The notes beneath the pieces are model-generated. The model searched no databases. It had not been told where the DNA came from and was given only the letters and a program-made list of their open reading frames with translations. 64,000 nucleotides of DNA from Clostridia bacterium. GTDB taxonomy: Bacteria > Bacillota > Clostridia > Christensenellales > CAG-314. Of this stretch, positions 9,324-18,006 are shown piece after piece. The stretch spans positions 50,520-114,519 of the forward strand of contig CAAGHL010000061.1 of the NCBI GenBank assembly GCA_900769665.1. The letters run 5' to 3'. Positions within the stretch are counted from its first letter, which is position 1; the number at the start of each line of letters is the position of its first letter. Made by a program: the position numbers and the translations under genes.

Positions 9324-10979
9324 ATGACAGATATTGAAATAGCAAGGCAATGCAAATTGCAACCCATTGTCGAAATTGCCCAAAAAATAGGCATAGACAA
9401 AAGTAAAATAGAGTTGTACGGCAACTACAAAGCGAAAATCGCCGACGTGCCCGCGCCCAAGAAAAACGCAAAACTCGTGCTTGTTACGGCAATCAATCCC
9501 ACTGCGGCAGGCGAGGGAAAAACGACGGTAAGTATCGGTCTTGCCGACGGAATGAACCTTGTCGGCGTAAAAACCTGCCTTGCATTGCGTGAGCCGTCGC
9601 TTGGACCCGTGTTTGGTATTAAGGGTGGCGCGACGGGCGGCGGATACAGTCAAATACTGCCAATGGAAGACATAAACCTGCATTTTACGGGGGATTTTCA
9701 CGCTATTACGTCAGCAAATAACTTACTTGCGGCAATGATTGACAACAGTGTGTTTCAAGGCAATCCGTTGCGTATCGACGTAAACAGAATTGTGTTCAAT
9801 CGTTGCTTGGACGTAAACGATCGTGCTTTGCGTGGAGTGGTGGTCAATCACAACGTAAAGGACACTGTGGCGCACGAGGAAAAATTCAACATTACGGCGG
9901 CTAGCGAAGTGATGGCGGTGCTGACCCTTGCGGAAGACATTGTCGACTTGAAGCGTCGTTTGGGCAATATTTTGGTTGCCTACAATCTTGACGGCGAACC
10001 CGTGTTTGCGCGCGACCTTATGGCGCAGGACGCTATGGCGATTTTGCTGAAAGACGCACTGAAACCCAATTTGGTACAGACAATCGGCGGTACGCCTGCC
10101 TTTGTGCATTGCGGACCTTTTGCCAACATTGCCCACGGGTGCAACAGTGTGCAAGCCACGAAATTGGCAATGACCTACGCCGACTACACCGTAACGGAAG
10201 CAGGCTTCGGCGCTGACCTCGGTGCGGAGAAATTTCTCGACGTGAAGTGCCGTTTGAGCGGACTTCGCCCAAATGCCGTTGTTATCGTCGCCACCGTGCG
10301 CGCGCTAAAACTGCATGGCGGTGCGGACAAAACCATGTTGAACGTTGCCGACGTGCAAGCCGTGAAGCGTGGGTTGCCTAACCTTATGCGCCATGTAAAC
10401 AACATTTTTAACGTGTACAAACTGCCGTGCGTTGTTGCGATAAACAAGTTTGCCGGCGACACCGACGAGGAAATTGCCGCAGTGAAAGAAGCTGTCGAGG
10501 CAGTAGGCGTACAAGCCGTGCCTTGCGACGTTTGGGCAAAAGGCGGCAAGGGCGCAACGGAATTGGCTCAAACAGTAGTGGAACTTTGCAACCAACCCAA
10601 CGAAAGTTTTGCTTTTTGCTACGGCACGGACGACGACGTCGTGACGAAAATTCGCAAGATTGCTACACGCATTTACGGTGCTAAGGATGTAGAACTGTCC
10701 GATACAGCCGTTGAGAGCCTTCGTGCGCTTAGCCAATTGGACATTGGCTCGATGCCGGTGGTGGTGGCAAAAACGCAATACAGCTTCTCCGACGACATGA
10801 ATTTGCTCGGTGCGCCGACAGACTTCGTGTTGCATATACGTGACATCGAGTATCGTGGTGGCGCGGGTTTCTTGGTTGCGTTGGCAGGTAATATGTTACT
10901 TATGCCCGGGTTGCCAAAGGTGCCCAATGCGGTAGGGATGACAATCTCGCCCGACGGCACGATAGATGGATTGTATTGA
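9324..10979 (+). CDS. fhs: Formate--tetrahydrofolate ligase
   Basis: A 551-residue enzyme that makes 10-formyl-tetrahydrofolate from formate, THF and ATP, feeding purine synthesis, formyl-Met-tRNA and, in acetogens, the methyl branch of acetyl-CoA formation. The P-loop is NPTAAGEGKTTVSIG (residues 59-73). Downstream family motifs include EPSLGPVFGIKGGATGGGY and the C-terminal GGAGFLVALAGNMLLMPGLP. The length is normal. The start at 9324 follows an excellent AAGGAGGT site. No other Wood-Ljungdahl genes are nearby, so acetogenesis is not implied. The closing residues PDGTIDGLY are the usual ending. Confidence 0.98.
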   Translation: MTDIEIARQCKLQPIVEIAQKIGIDKSKIELYGNYKAKIADVPAPKKNAKLVLVTAINPTAAGEGKTTVSIGLADGMNLVGVKTCLALREPSLGPVFGIKGGATGGGYSQILPMEDINLHFTGDFHAITSANNLLAAMIDNSVFQGNPLRIDVNRIVFNRCLDVNDRALRGVVVNHNVKDTVAHEEKFNITAASEVMAVLTLAEDIVDLKRRLGNILVAYNLDGEPVFARDLMAQDAMAILLKDALKPNLVQTIGGTPAFVHCGPFANIAHGCNSVQATKLAMTYADYTVTEAGFGADLGAEKFLDVKCRLSGLRPNAVVIVATVRALKLHGGADKTMLNVADVQAVKRGLPNLMRHVNNIFNVYKLPCVVAINKFAGDTDEEIAAVKEAVEAVGVQAVPCDVWAKGGKGATELAQTVVELCNQPNESFAFCYGTDDDVVTKIRKIATRIYGAKDVELSDTAVESLRALSQLDIGSMPVVVAKTQYSFSDDMNLLGAPTDFVLHIRDIEYRGGAGFLVALAGNMLLMPGLPKVPNAVGMTISPDGTIDGLY

Positions 10980-11002
10980 TTTTGGCGCAAAAATGCGGCA
11001 AA

Positions 11003-11050
11003 TTACTACAAAAATCGGCAAAAAATAAAATACTATTACAGACATAGTAT
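11003..11050 (+). repeat. Dispersed 52-bp palindromic repeat, copy 2 of 11
   Basis: The flank TACTACAAAAATCGGC (11004-11019) and the core ATACTATTACAGACATAGTAT (11030-11050, two 7-bp arms around TACAGAC) match the family closely. Located between fhs and tdk, 97 bp before the tdk start. Confidence 0.9.
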
Positions 11051-11146
11051 TGCCAAATGACCAAATTTAGACAAAAAATACAAATAAATTTTACGATAAA
11101 TCTTTCGGCAACCGAACTGACGATTGCCAAGAATACGGGAGAAAAA

Positions 11147-11734
11147 ATGTCTAGACTTTACTTCAAATACGGTACAATGGGCAGTAGCAAGTCGGCACAA
11201 GCGTTGATGTGCCAATTCAATTACGAGCAAAAGGGCATGAAGGTCATGCTTGTTAAACCGTCGTTGGACAACCGCGGCGACAACGGAGAACAACCCATGG
11301 TGCGCAGTCGTATAGGGTTGGCGTCCCCGTGCGAAACCATTGCCCCGACGGAAAGCTTTTACGATTTGTTTGACAAGTTTAGCGCCGAAAACGGGCGTTG
11401 CGATTGCGTAATAGTGGACGAAGCGCAATTTTGTACAACGGAGCAGGTAAACCAATTGAAGCAACTTACGCAAAATGTACCCGTGTTGTGTTACGGCTTG
11501 ATGGTTGACTTCCGTTGCCAACTTTTTGAGGGTAGCAAACGTTTGGTAGAGCTTGCCGACAGCTTGCAGGAGATCAAGTCGGTGTGCCGTTGCGGACGTA
11601 AGTCCACGGTAAACGCACGCTTTATCAACGGCAAATGCGTAGACGACGGACCCGTGGTGTTTATCGGTGGCGACGAAAGCTACGAAAACATGTGCTACTG
11701 GTGCTGGCAAGAAGAATTGCACAAAAACAAGTAA
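11147..11734 (+). CDS. tdk: Thymidine kinase, type II
   Basis: A 195-residue salvage enzyme that phosphorylates thymidine to dTMP. GTMGSSKSAQALM at residues 9-21 is the P-loop, VDEAQF (about 90-95) the Walker B-like segment, and the C-terminal lasso carries four cysteines (two in CRCG, two in CYWC) that bind structural zinc in type II enzymes. The length fits the family. The start at 11147 is preceded by GGGAGAAAA; an upstream extension to 11057 lacks a site and overlaps nothing conserved. Confidence 0.95.
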   Translation: MSRLYFKYGTMGSSKSAQALMCQFNYEQKGMKVMLVKPSLDNRGDNGEQPMVRSRIGLASPCETIAPTESFYDLFDKFSAENGRCDCVIVDEAQFCTTEQVNQLKQLTQNVPVLCYGLMVDFRCQLFEGSKRLVELADSLQEIKSVCRCGRKSTVNARFINGKCVDDGPVVFIGGDESYENMCYWCWQEELHKNK

Positions 11735-11766
11735 GCAAGAGGAATTGCGTAAAAGTAAACAATTAA

Positions 11767-11817
11767 AAGACGAACTTGCATTGGCGGTTGTATACGCCTT
11801 GCAAATTCGTCTTTTTT
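11767..11817 (+). terminator. Terminator after tdk
   Basis: AAGACGAACTTGCA pairs with TGCAAATTCGTCTT across a 22-nt loop region, with one mismatch, then TTTTTT. The AT-rich stretch up to 12004 shows no further gene. Confidence 0.8.
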
Positions 11818-12004
11818 GATTGTTAGATATTGTTATTGTTAATTTAGTCAGCACTAATAATTACATTTTTTCATTGTTATTTGTATTGTTTTGATAATAG
11901 TGCTTAACTAATTGTTTTAATATTTTCTTTGTATTGACATTTTGCTCGGCGTCAAGTTGCGTAGTTATTTTATTTGTTTTCGCTGTGACTTGTTGACTTT
12001 TTTC

Positions 12005-13651
12005 CTATTTGCTTTTGTCCGTCACGCACCCTTCGGTGGCCGGACGACAAGTATTTGACCATTGCTTCAAGTAGGCGTTTGCGTAGTTGCCTATGCCGCG
12101 GTCGTGATTGCGCAAGCGTGTTTGCACTTCGCGCGCATTGAGGTCGCACTGTATACGTCCCTTGGGTACGGAAATTTCCACGCTGTCGCCGTCGCGCAAA
12201 ACGGTAAATGCGGTGGGGTTGCCGCTTTCGGGTGTGATGTGTCCTACGGCAATGCCGTCGTAAATGTCTGCAATTCTTCCGTCGGTGATTATCGCTACTT
12301 TGTCGGCAAGTCCTGTTTCGTTCAGCAATGCCAACGACATGTACACTTCGCGCATCCCGGGGCAACTTTGCGGTCCTTCGTTGCGGATGACGACCACGTC
12401 GCCGTCGCGGATTTCCTTGTGCAGTATGGCTTCGATTGCCGATTCCTCGCTTTCGTACACTTTTGCTTTGCCGACAAATGTTTGCTCGGTTTTGTAATGC
12501 ACAAATGCGCCCTCTTCGGCAAGGTTGCCTTTTACAACTTGCAGTGTTGCCGCCTTGTTTGCCGCGGTTTCCTTGGTGCGCACAATCTCGCTGTCGACAA
12601 CCGTTGCGTTTTGCAGTAGTTGCGACAAGGTCATGCCTGCGCCCGTGTACACTTCGCCGTCGGCAATTTTGTCGCAAACAAGTTGTTTCAGCACGGCATA
12701 CATACCGCCTGCGCGGTGTAGCGCAGTCATCGGCGGCTCGCCGTCGGAGGGTTTTGCAAGCAGTAGCGGTACCGTTTTGGCAATTTCCGATATTGCCTTG
12801 AAGTCGACATTGCGCACGCCAAGCTCCTTTGCAACAGCGATTAACCCAAGCATGGTGGTGGTCGAGCCGCCGCAAGCAAGGTCGGCGCGAATCATGTTTT
12901 GCAGCATGGATTGCGTAAGTATTCGACGAGGCGTGCATTTGTTTTGCGCTAGTTTTACGGCAAGTTGACCCGTTTTTACGGCGATTTTTTGACGTTCGAC
13001 GGAGTTTGCTGCCGCCGTGCCGTTACCTTGTACTGCCATGCCCGTTGCTTCCAACAAGCAAGATACGCTGTTTTGTCCGTATCGGTCGCAGTCGGTGCCG
13101 CACACGGTGGGCAATGCGGCTTGGAAGTTTGCCAAAACCTCTTGCATTTTCTTGTTGACTTTTGCGCGTGCCACTTGGCGGTAGAAAAACTCGAAACCGT
13201 ATTGCTTACCGTCGTATGTAATTGGGCTCATTGTGCCTTGGCAAACAAAAGCGCAGGGCATGTTTAGTCTTATTGCGCCAAGCAACATGCCCCAAATTGT
13301 GTTCGGCCGGCTTGCCACAAACACAAGTGCGTCAAAGTAGTTGTTCGCGCACAGCGTTTCCACAACGTTTGCGGTAAGTTCTCGGTTTGGTAGGTCGTAT
13401 TTGGCGGCGTTTGTGGCGTACATAGCATTGCCCTCGGTTGCGGAAATATGCAACGTTTTGGCAATTGCGCCGCTGGCAAGTATGCCTTCGCGCACCTTAT
13501 CGACGATTTTGTCGGTAGCGCCGTCGGCAAGCGACAGCTCGTTTTGCGCCGAAATCACGCCTATTGTCGGTTTGTCGACGTCCAGTCCGACCAATTCTGC
13601 AAAGGCTTTTTGCGGCAAATTGTTTATTTGATTGATAAATTCTTTTATCAT
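12005..13651 (-). CDS. Divergent IlvD/Edd-family protein lacking the usual catalytic ligands
   Basis: A 548-residue protein that aligns throughout with dihydroxy-acid dehydratase / phosphogluconate dehydratase: KYDLPNRELTANVVET (85-100), GMLLGAIRLNMP (121-132), GNGTAA (209-214), GGSTTTMLGL (261-270), NEGPQSCPGM (424-433) and VGHITPES (469-476). However, the NCDK motif that supplies an Fe-S cysteine, a metal-binding Asp and the carbamylated Lys reads S-R-P-N (114-117), and the catalytic serine of GRFSGGTRG is Ala461 in GRIADIYDG. The metal-binding Asp of CDG before GHEGM is also not retained. One cysteine (C188) remains at a cluster position. Normal dehydratase chemistry is therefore unlikely. 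Start has GAGGTG. No ilv genes are nearby. Confidence 0.85.
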   Translation of the reverse strand: MIKEFINQINNLPQKAFAELVGLDVDKPTIGVISAQNELSLADGATDKIVDKVREGILASGAIAKTLHISATEGNAMYATNAAKYDLPNRELTANVVETLCANNYFDALVFVASRPNTIWGMLLGAIRLNMPCAFVCQGTMSPITYDGKQYGFEFFYRQVARAKVNKKMQEVLANFQAALPTVCGTDCDRYGQNSVSCLLEATGMAVQGNGTAAANSVERQKIAVKTGQLAVKLAQNKCTPRRILTQSMLQNMIRADLACGGSTTTMLGLIAVAKELGVRNVDFKAISEIAKTVPLLLAKPSDGEPPMTALHRAGGMYAVLKQLVCDKIADGEVYTGAGMTLSQLLQNATVVDSEIVRTKETAANKAATLQVVKGNLAEEGAFVHYKTEQTFVGKAKVYESEESAIEAILHKEIRDGDVVVIRNEGPQSCPGMREVYMSLALLNETGLADKVAIITDGRIADIYDGIAVGHITPESGNPTAFTVLRDGDSVEISVPKGRIQCDLNAREVQTRLRNHDRGIGNYANAYLKQWSNTCRPATEGCVTDKSK

Positions 13652-13885
13652 ATTACACCTCGAATTTGCTTTTGTCGGCTTGGCAAAAGCAGTGTTTGGC
13701 TTGTTCCTCACCATACTATTGTATAACATGCACTGCAAATTGTCAATACCGTTGCGGAATAGAACAGGCCGAATTTGTGCAAAATAAGTCAAAAGGCGAC
13801 GTTTGTGTGTTGCGCTCAATGTGTAATGGGCAGTGTAAATTGTTTTGCAAGCTGTCGTATATGTCGCTGTCAAGAGAGGTGAGCA

Positions 13886-14659
13886 ATGGGCAAAAGAATA
13901 GTTATTTGCGGCGTGGATACCAACCGATTGCCGAAGCTGTCCGCCAAGGAGTCGCGCGAGTGCTTGGAAGCCGTCAAGCGTGGTGACAAATCCGCTCGGG
14001 AGCACTTTATCAATTGCAATTTGCGTTTGGTGCTGTCCGTGGTGCAAAAGTTTTCCCATCGATGCGAAAACGCCGACGACCTATTTCAAATCGGGTGCGT
14101 CGGGTTGATAAAAGCCGTGGAAAACTTTGACTTGTCGCATGGTGTGCGGTTTAGTACTTACGCCGTGCCGATGATAGCCGGAGAAATTCGGCGGTATATC
14201 CGTGAAAGCAACTCCATGCGTGTAAGCCGCGGCATACGTGATACTGCCTACAAGGCGCTTGTAACTCGCGACGAGATAGAAAGCGAAAGCGGTGGCGAAG
14301 CAACGATGGAAAGCATTGCCGAACGGATGCACATCCCCGTATACGACGTAATTTTTTGTTTGGACGCCATCAGTGACCCCGTCAGCCTGTTCGACAATGT
14401 GTACAGCGACGAGGAAGACGCCGTTACCTATGCCGATCACCTGTCCGACGACAAAGTAAACGAGGACAACTGGTCGGAAAGTATTTCGTTAAACGACGCA
14501 CTAAACTCGCTTGACGAAAAGGAACGCAACATCCTAATTAAGCGATACTTCGAGGGCAAGACTCAAACGGAAGTGTCAAAGGAAATCGGTCTGAGCCAAG
14601 CGCAAGTTTCCCGTTTGGAAAGCAAAGCGGTAGGACATTTACGCTCGGCGTTGACGTGA
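13886..14659 (+). CDS. sigG: RNA polymerase sporulation sigma factor SigG
   Basis: A 257-residue sigma-70-family factor that drives late forespore transcription. The N-terminus VICGVDTNRLPKL is nearly identical to the start of SigG in Bacillus and Clostridium. Region 2 includes DDLFQIGCVGLIKAVENFDL and FSTYAVPMIAGEIRRYIRE. Region 3 contains MRVSRGIRDTAYKAL, and region 4 has GKTQTEVSKEIGLSQAQVSR as the helix-turn-helix. GAGAGGTGAGC lies just before the ATG. ylmC follows downstream, as in many clostridial genomes, but sigE is not present upstream here. Confidence 0.97.
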   Translation: MGKRIVICGVDTNRLPKLSAKESRECLEAVKRGDKSAREHFINCNLRLVLSVVQKFSHRCENADDLFQIGCVGLIKAVENFDLSHGVRFSTYAVPMIAGEIRRYIRESNSMRVSRGIRDTAYKALVTRDEIESESGGEATMESIAERMHIPVYDVIFCLDAISDPVSLFDNVYSDEEDAVTYADHLSDDKVNEDNWSESISLNDALNSLDEKERNILIKRYFEGKTQTEVSKEIGLSQAQVSRLESKAVGHLRSALT

Positions 14660-15019
14660 TTTATATAATAGTTTGTTGTTTAGTTGTTTTATTGTTTAGT
14701 TGTTTGTTGTAGGGGGAGTGCCCTTTTTTTGTGAAAAGGGCACTCCCCCTAACCCCCTCTTCCAAAAGCTTTTGGTAGAAGGAATGGGAGTGAGGTTTGT
14801 TTTGATATGTTTCTGAAAAAAGTTTGACATTATTTGATGAACATTATTGTAGAGCGTATGTATTTGGTAGGCGGAATAACAAGTTTTCGGTCTGCGTTAG
14901 GCTTGCTTTGTAATGTTTGTAAAAGAAGTCGATGTAGAGAAAATGTGTGTTATAGTCGTTTGTTTCCTTTTGACATATTTCGACATCGGGCGGAATACAA
15001 TAGGTCGGAGCGACAAACA
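14660..15019 (+). other. Intergenic region with a 17-bp perfect hairpin and a 14-bp palindrome
   Basis: No gene is seen. AGGGGGAGTGCCCTTTT (14711-14727) pairs perfectly with 14734-14750 around the loop TTTGTG. The palindrome CCAAAAGCTTTTGG (14762-14775), flanked by CTT and AGAAG, follows a few bases later. A weakly open frame from 14834 runs into ylmC but has no upstream support, so ylmC is started at 15020. Confidence 0.6.
14711..14750 (+). terminator. Strong hairpin downstream of sigG
   Basis: A 17-bp perfect stem starting 51 bp after the sigG stop. The 3' side is not followed by a T-run, but the left arm ends in T's; it may work as a terminator or as a repeated structural element. Confidence 0.5.
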
Positions 15020-15328
15020 ATGGAACTTAGTTATGCGGAGTTGAAGTGTAAGGAAATCGTCAACGTCAAGAGCGGCGCACGCATGGGGCGCATTGTCGAC
15101 ATAATTTTCGCTTGCGACGGGTCGGGTGTTCTCGGCATCGTTGCCCCGGGCGAAAAGAAACTTTTTAAGGCGACGGAAGATATCTTTATCCCTTGGAAAA
15201 ATATCACAAAGATCGGCTCGGACGTTATCCTCGTAGACATTGACGTAAAAACTTCCCCCGCCGTGGTGCGCAAAAAGCCCGACGACAACCCCGATTGCGG
15301 TTGTGACGACGGTCAAAATTATTTGTAA
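15020..15328 (+). CDS. ylmC: YlmC/YmxH family sporulation protein (PRC-barrel domain)
   Basis: A 102-residue protein with the PRC-barrel fold typical of YlmC/YmxH. MELSYAELKCKEIVNVKSG is its N-terminal strand, GRIVDIIF and GVLGIVAPGEK are core strands, and IPWKNITKIGSDVILVD is the most conserved family segment. The C-terminal tail PDCGCDDGQNYL holds two cysteines. Its gene typically follows sigG in clostridia, as here. The role in sporulation is not well defined. The start at 15020 is preceded by CGGAG at 15006-15010. Confidence 0.88.
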   Translation: MELSYAELKCKEIVNVKSGARMGRIVDIIFACDGSGVLGIVAPGEKKLFKATEDIFIPWKNITKIGSDVILVDIDVKTSPAVVRKKPDDNPDCGCDDGQNYL

Positions 15329-15401
15329 TAGTCAGTTGTTTGTGGCAATTTAGTAGTGTGAAAATGTCCGAATTGACCGCCGATTGCCGTTAAAACCGCC
15401 C

Positions 15402-15451
15402 GACTATAACGAAAATCGGCGCTTTGTAAAGTACTATGTCACGCATAGTAC
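15402..15451 (+). repeat. Dispersed 52-bp palindromic repeat, copy 3 of 11
   Basis: The core GTACTATG-tcacg-CATAGTAC (15431-15451) has perfect 8-bp arms, with G/C outer bases where other copies have A/T. It follows ACTATAACGAAAATCGGC and GCTTTGTAAA. The paired change on both arms is compensatory. Confidence 0.85.
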
Positions 15452-15593
15452 TTTTATTTTTGTCGTAAAACAATCAAAATCACGCAAATTCACGCCAAAA
15501 TCGGCTTGCAGTCGTGCAAACTGACCGAAACGGCGGCTTTGACAAATTCGTCAACCCGCACGTACAAGTAATCAATATTTTAGTTGTTTTTAT

Positions 15594-15622
15594 TTGCTTT
15601 TTGGTGTAATATTTGATATAAT
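15594..15622 (+). promoter_or_regulatory. Promoter of the RluA-type gene, placing the transcript start at the ATG
   Basis: TTGCTT (15594-15599) and TATAAT (15617-15622) are 17 bp apart. The gene's ATG begins 7 bp after the -10 box, so the mRNA would begin at or next to the start codon. Confidence 0.7.
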
Positions 15623-15628
15623 CTAATT

Positions 15629-16477
15629 ATGTTAAAAGAAATTATTGTAAGCAACAAACAATTGTTGTCCGATTGCATTTGCGAAAACACCGACCTCGGT
15701 TACTACCGCGTGCAAAAGATCATCAAAAACCGAAACGTCAAAATCAACGGCGTGCGCGTGGGCGTTGACCAAAACGTCAACAAGGACGACGTAGTGTATG
15801 TATTCCTTGCCGACCGCGAAAAGGACAGTATAGAAGTCGTCTACCGCGACGACAATATACTGGTGGTCAACAAAAACGTCGGTATCGAGGTTGTGGGCGA
15901 AGGCTCGCTGACCGAGCGCATCAACAACATTTTGACGGACGTCACCGCTGTGCCCGTACATCGCCTTGACCGCAACACAATGGGGTTGGTGGTGTTTGCG
16001 CTAAACAAAACTGCCGAAACGGAGCTGCTCAACAGCTTCAAGGATCGCGAAATCGACAAAACCTACACTTGCGTTGTAGTGGGCAATCCGCAACCTGCAA
16101 ACGCTCGCTTGAAGGCGTGGCTGTTTAAGGACGCAAAGAAAAGCATGGTGTATGTTTCCAACGTGCAAAAGCCCGGCTACGTTCCCATCGAAACGCATTA
16201 CTCTCTTGTAAAACGTCTAGGGGAGCTGAGCCTGTTGGAAGTTAAGCTTGTCACGGGGCGCACGCACCAAATTCGCGCGCACTTGGCGTATGTACACTTG
16301 CCCATACTTGGCGACGGTAAATACGGCATCAACAAAATCAACCGTCGTTACCGTGTCAAAACGCAACTTCTGTGCTGCACCAAAATCACCTTCCACTTTG
16401 CGCAAGGTCCGCTGAAGTATCTTGACAACAAAAGCGTTGTGTTGAGTATCGATTTGACGCAGTACTACAAAAAATAA
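15629..16477 (+). CDS. RluA-family pseudouridine synthase
   Basis: A 282-residue enzyme converting uridine to pseudouridine in rRNA or tRNA. An N-terminal S4-like RNA-binding segment (about residues 15-60, RVQKIIKNRNVKINGVRVG) precedes the catalytic domain. HRLDRNTMGLVVFALNK (about 112-128) contains the catalytic Asp in the family motif HRLDxxTxGL. VTGRTHQIRAHLA (about 210-222) and LGDGKYG are also diagnostic. The ATG lacks a Shine-Dalgarno sequence and sits 7 bp after a good -10 box. The substrate subclass (RluC, RluD or RluA) cannot be told. Confidence 0.93.
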   Translation: MLKEIIVSNKQLLSDCICENTDLGYYRVQKIIKNRNVKINGVRVGVDQNVNKDDVVYVFLADREKDSIEVVYRDDNILVVNKNVGIEVVGEGSLTERINNILTDVTAVPVHRLDRNTMGLVVFALNKTAETELLNSFKDREIDKTYTCVVVGNPQPANARLKAWLFKDAKKSMVYVSNVQKPGYVPIETHYSLVKRLGELSLLEVKLVTGRTHQIRAHLAYVHLPILGDGKYGINKINRRYRVKTQLLCCTKITFHFAQGPLKYLDNKSVVLSIDLTQYYKK

Positions 16478-16522
16478 ACCATTGCGGGCAACCCTGTGTT
16501 CGGTTGCCCTATTTTTAAGATT

Positions 16523-17821
16523 ATGCTGAAGATTTCATCCATCGAACGAAGTTCCGTTGCGGCGCGAGTCGGACTAAAAAAGGACGACGTTATTGTCGCA
16601 TTCGACGGCGAGCAAGCGATAGACATGCTCGACGCGGCGTATTTCGACTCGCAATCCAACTTCACATTGACCGTCAAACGTGGGGAAAACGAGCTTACTT
16701 TCCCCGTCAAAAAGAACGTCAATTTGCCAATGGGGTGGGAGTTTTACGACGAGTGCTACTTGGAACCGCGTTGGTGCGCCAACAAGTGCGTGTTTTGCTT
16801 TGTTGACCAATTGCCCAAGGGGCAACGCCCGACGTTGTACGTCAAGGACGACGACTGGCGACTGAGCTTTGTATCGGGCAATTTCGTTACTCTGACCAAT
16901 ATTTCCGACAAGGAAATCGACCGTATTTTGCGCAAAAAGTTTTCGCCGCTGTACATTTCGGTGCACTGCACGGACGACGAAATGCGCCGTAAATTGCTTG
17001 GCAATCCGCGTGCGCGCGACATCATGCCCATGCTTAAAACCTTTGCCGACGGTGGCATAAACATGTACACGCAAGTGGTTATGTGCCCCGGATTGAACGA
17101 CGGCGAGCTGTTGCACAAAACGCTTGTGGACTTGTTTAGTTTGTACCCTGCGGTGCAAAACGTGGCAATTGTGCCCGTAGGACTGACGAAATTCCGTTGC
17201 AAGCTTGCCAAACTTACCCCCGTCAACCAACAGGAAGCGTTGGATACCATCAAGTTGGTGGAAAGTTTCGACGCCGAGTGTTTTGCCAAAACGGGCGAGC
17301 ACTTTGCCTATTGCTCGGACGAAATGTACGTCTATGCGCAAATCGACGTGCCCGGGTACGAGTACTACGGCGACTTCAACCAATTGGAAAACGGCGTAGG
17401 ACTTGTTGCCGACACTCGCTACCAATTTAATTTGGCTTTCGAGGATGCCGTAGCGGCGCAAAAGGGCAGTTTTACTTTGGTTACGGGCGTTTCCGCAACG
17501 CCGTTTATACAGCAGTTGGTGGACAAAGCCAAGGCAAGCTTTCCCGAGCTTAACGCAAACATCGTCACCGTCGTAAACAAGTTTTTCGGCGAAACGGTGA
17601 CCGTGGCAGGCTTGGTTGTGGGTGGCGACATCGTGGATACGTTGGCGACTCGCAACGACGTCGGCGATACGTTGATTTTGCCGCGAGTGATGTTGCGTGA
17701 AATCGAGGACGTGTTTTTGGACGGAATGACCTTGACGGAACTCAAACAAAAAACGGGCAAGCAAGTCATCATCGTGTCCGACGGATACGAACTGTGTCAA
17801 GCGTTGTGCGTGTGCGAGTGA
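16523..17821 (+). CDS. DUF512 radical SAM protein with N-terminal PDZ domain
   Basis: A 432-residue protein of the family often found upstream of der in clostridia. The first 65 residues form a PDZ-like domain (SSVAARVGLKKDDVIVAFDG). CANKCVFCFVDQLPKG (about 88-103) carries the radical SAM cysteines in the altered CxxxCxFC spacing usual for this family. YISVHCTDDEMRRKLLGNP and MYTQVVMCPGLNDG are core barrel segments. The substrate is unknown. The ATG at 16523 is chosen over 16496 because the PDZ domain starts there. The next gene, der, begins 185 bp downstream. Confidence 0.9.
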   Translation: MLKISSIERSSVAARVGLKKDDVIVAFDGEQAIDMLDAAYFDSQSNFTLTVKRGENELTFPVKKNVNLPMGWEFYDECYLEPRWCANKCVFCFVDQLPKGQRPTLYVKDDDWRLSFVSGNFVTLTNISDKEIDRILRKKFSPLYISVHCTDDEMRRKLLGNPRARDIMPMLKTFADGGINMYTQVVMCPGLNDGELLHKTLVDLFSLYPAVQNVAIVPVGLTKFRCKLAKLTPVNQQEALDTIKLVESFDAECFAKTGEHFAYCSDEMYVYAQIDVPGYEYYGDFNQLENGVGLVADTRYQFNLAFEDAVAAQKGSFTLVTGVSATPFIQQLVDKAKASFPELNANIVTVVNKFFGETVTVAGLVVGGDIVDTLATRNDVGDTLILPRVMLREIEDVFLDGMTLTELKQKTGKQVIIVSDGYELCQALCVCE

Positions 17822-18006
17822 TTGTGGCAAGGCGTATAACTGCAAAGCAAAACGTTTTGATACAAACGGCGTTGCGATTTGACTTTGCCGAGTGATATTG
17901 GGGCGGTGTGCAAATCGCATTGCATTTTACGGCGACGAAAGTTTGACAGCCGTTGTCGTTTTTCGGCGACATTGCGAAAAATTTGTTGCCGCACAAAGGA
18001 GTAATT

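Larger units (their letters stand above)
15329..15628 (+). other. Intergenic region before the RluA-type gene
   Basis: It holds one copy of the dispersed repeat (15402-15451) and the promoter of the next gene (15594-15622). I see nothing else that can be named. Confidence 0.6.

Noticed and set aside
16574..17920. Long open frame (448 codons) antisense to the DUF512 gene
   Set aside because: Shadow of the real gene; composition is His/Val/Arg-rich as expected for antisense frames in this genome.
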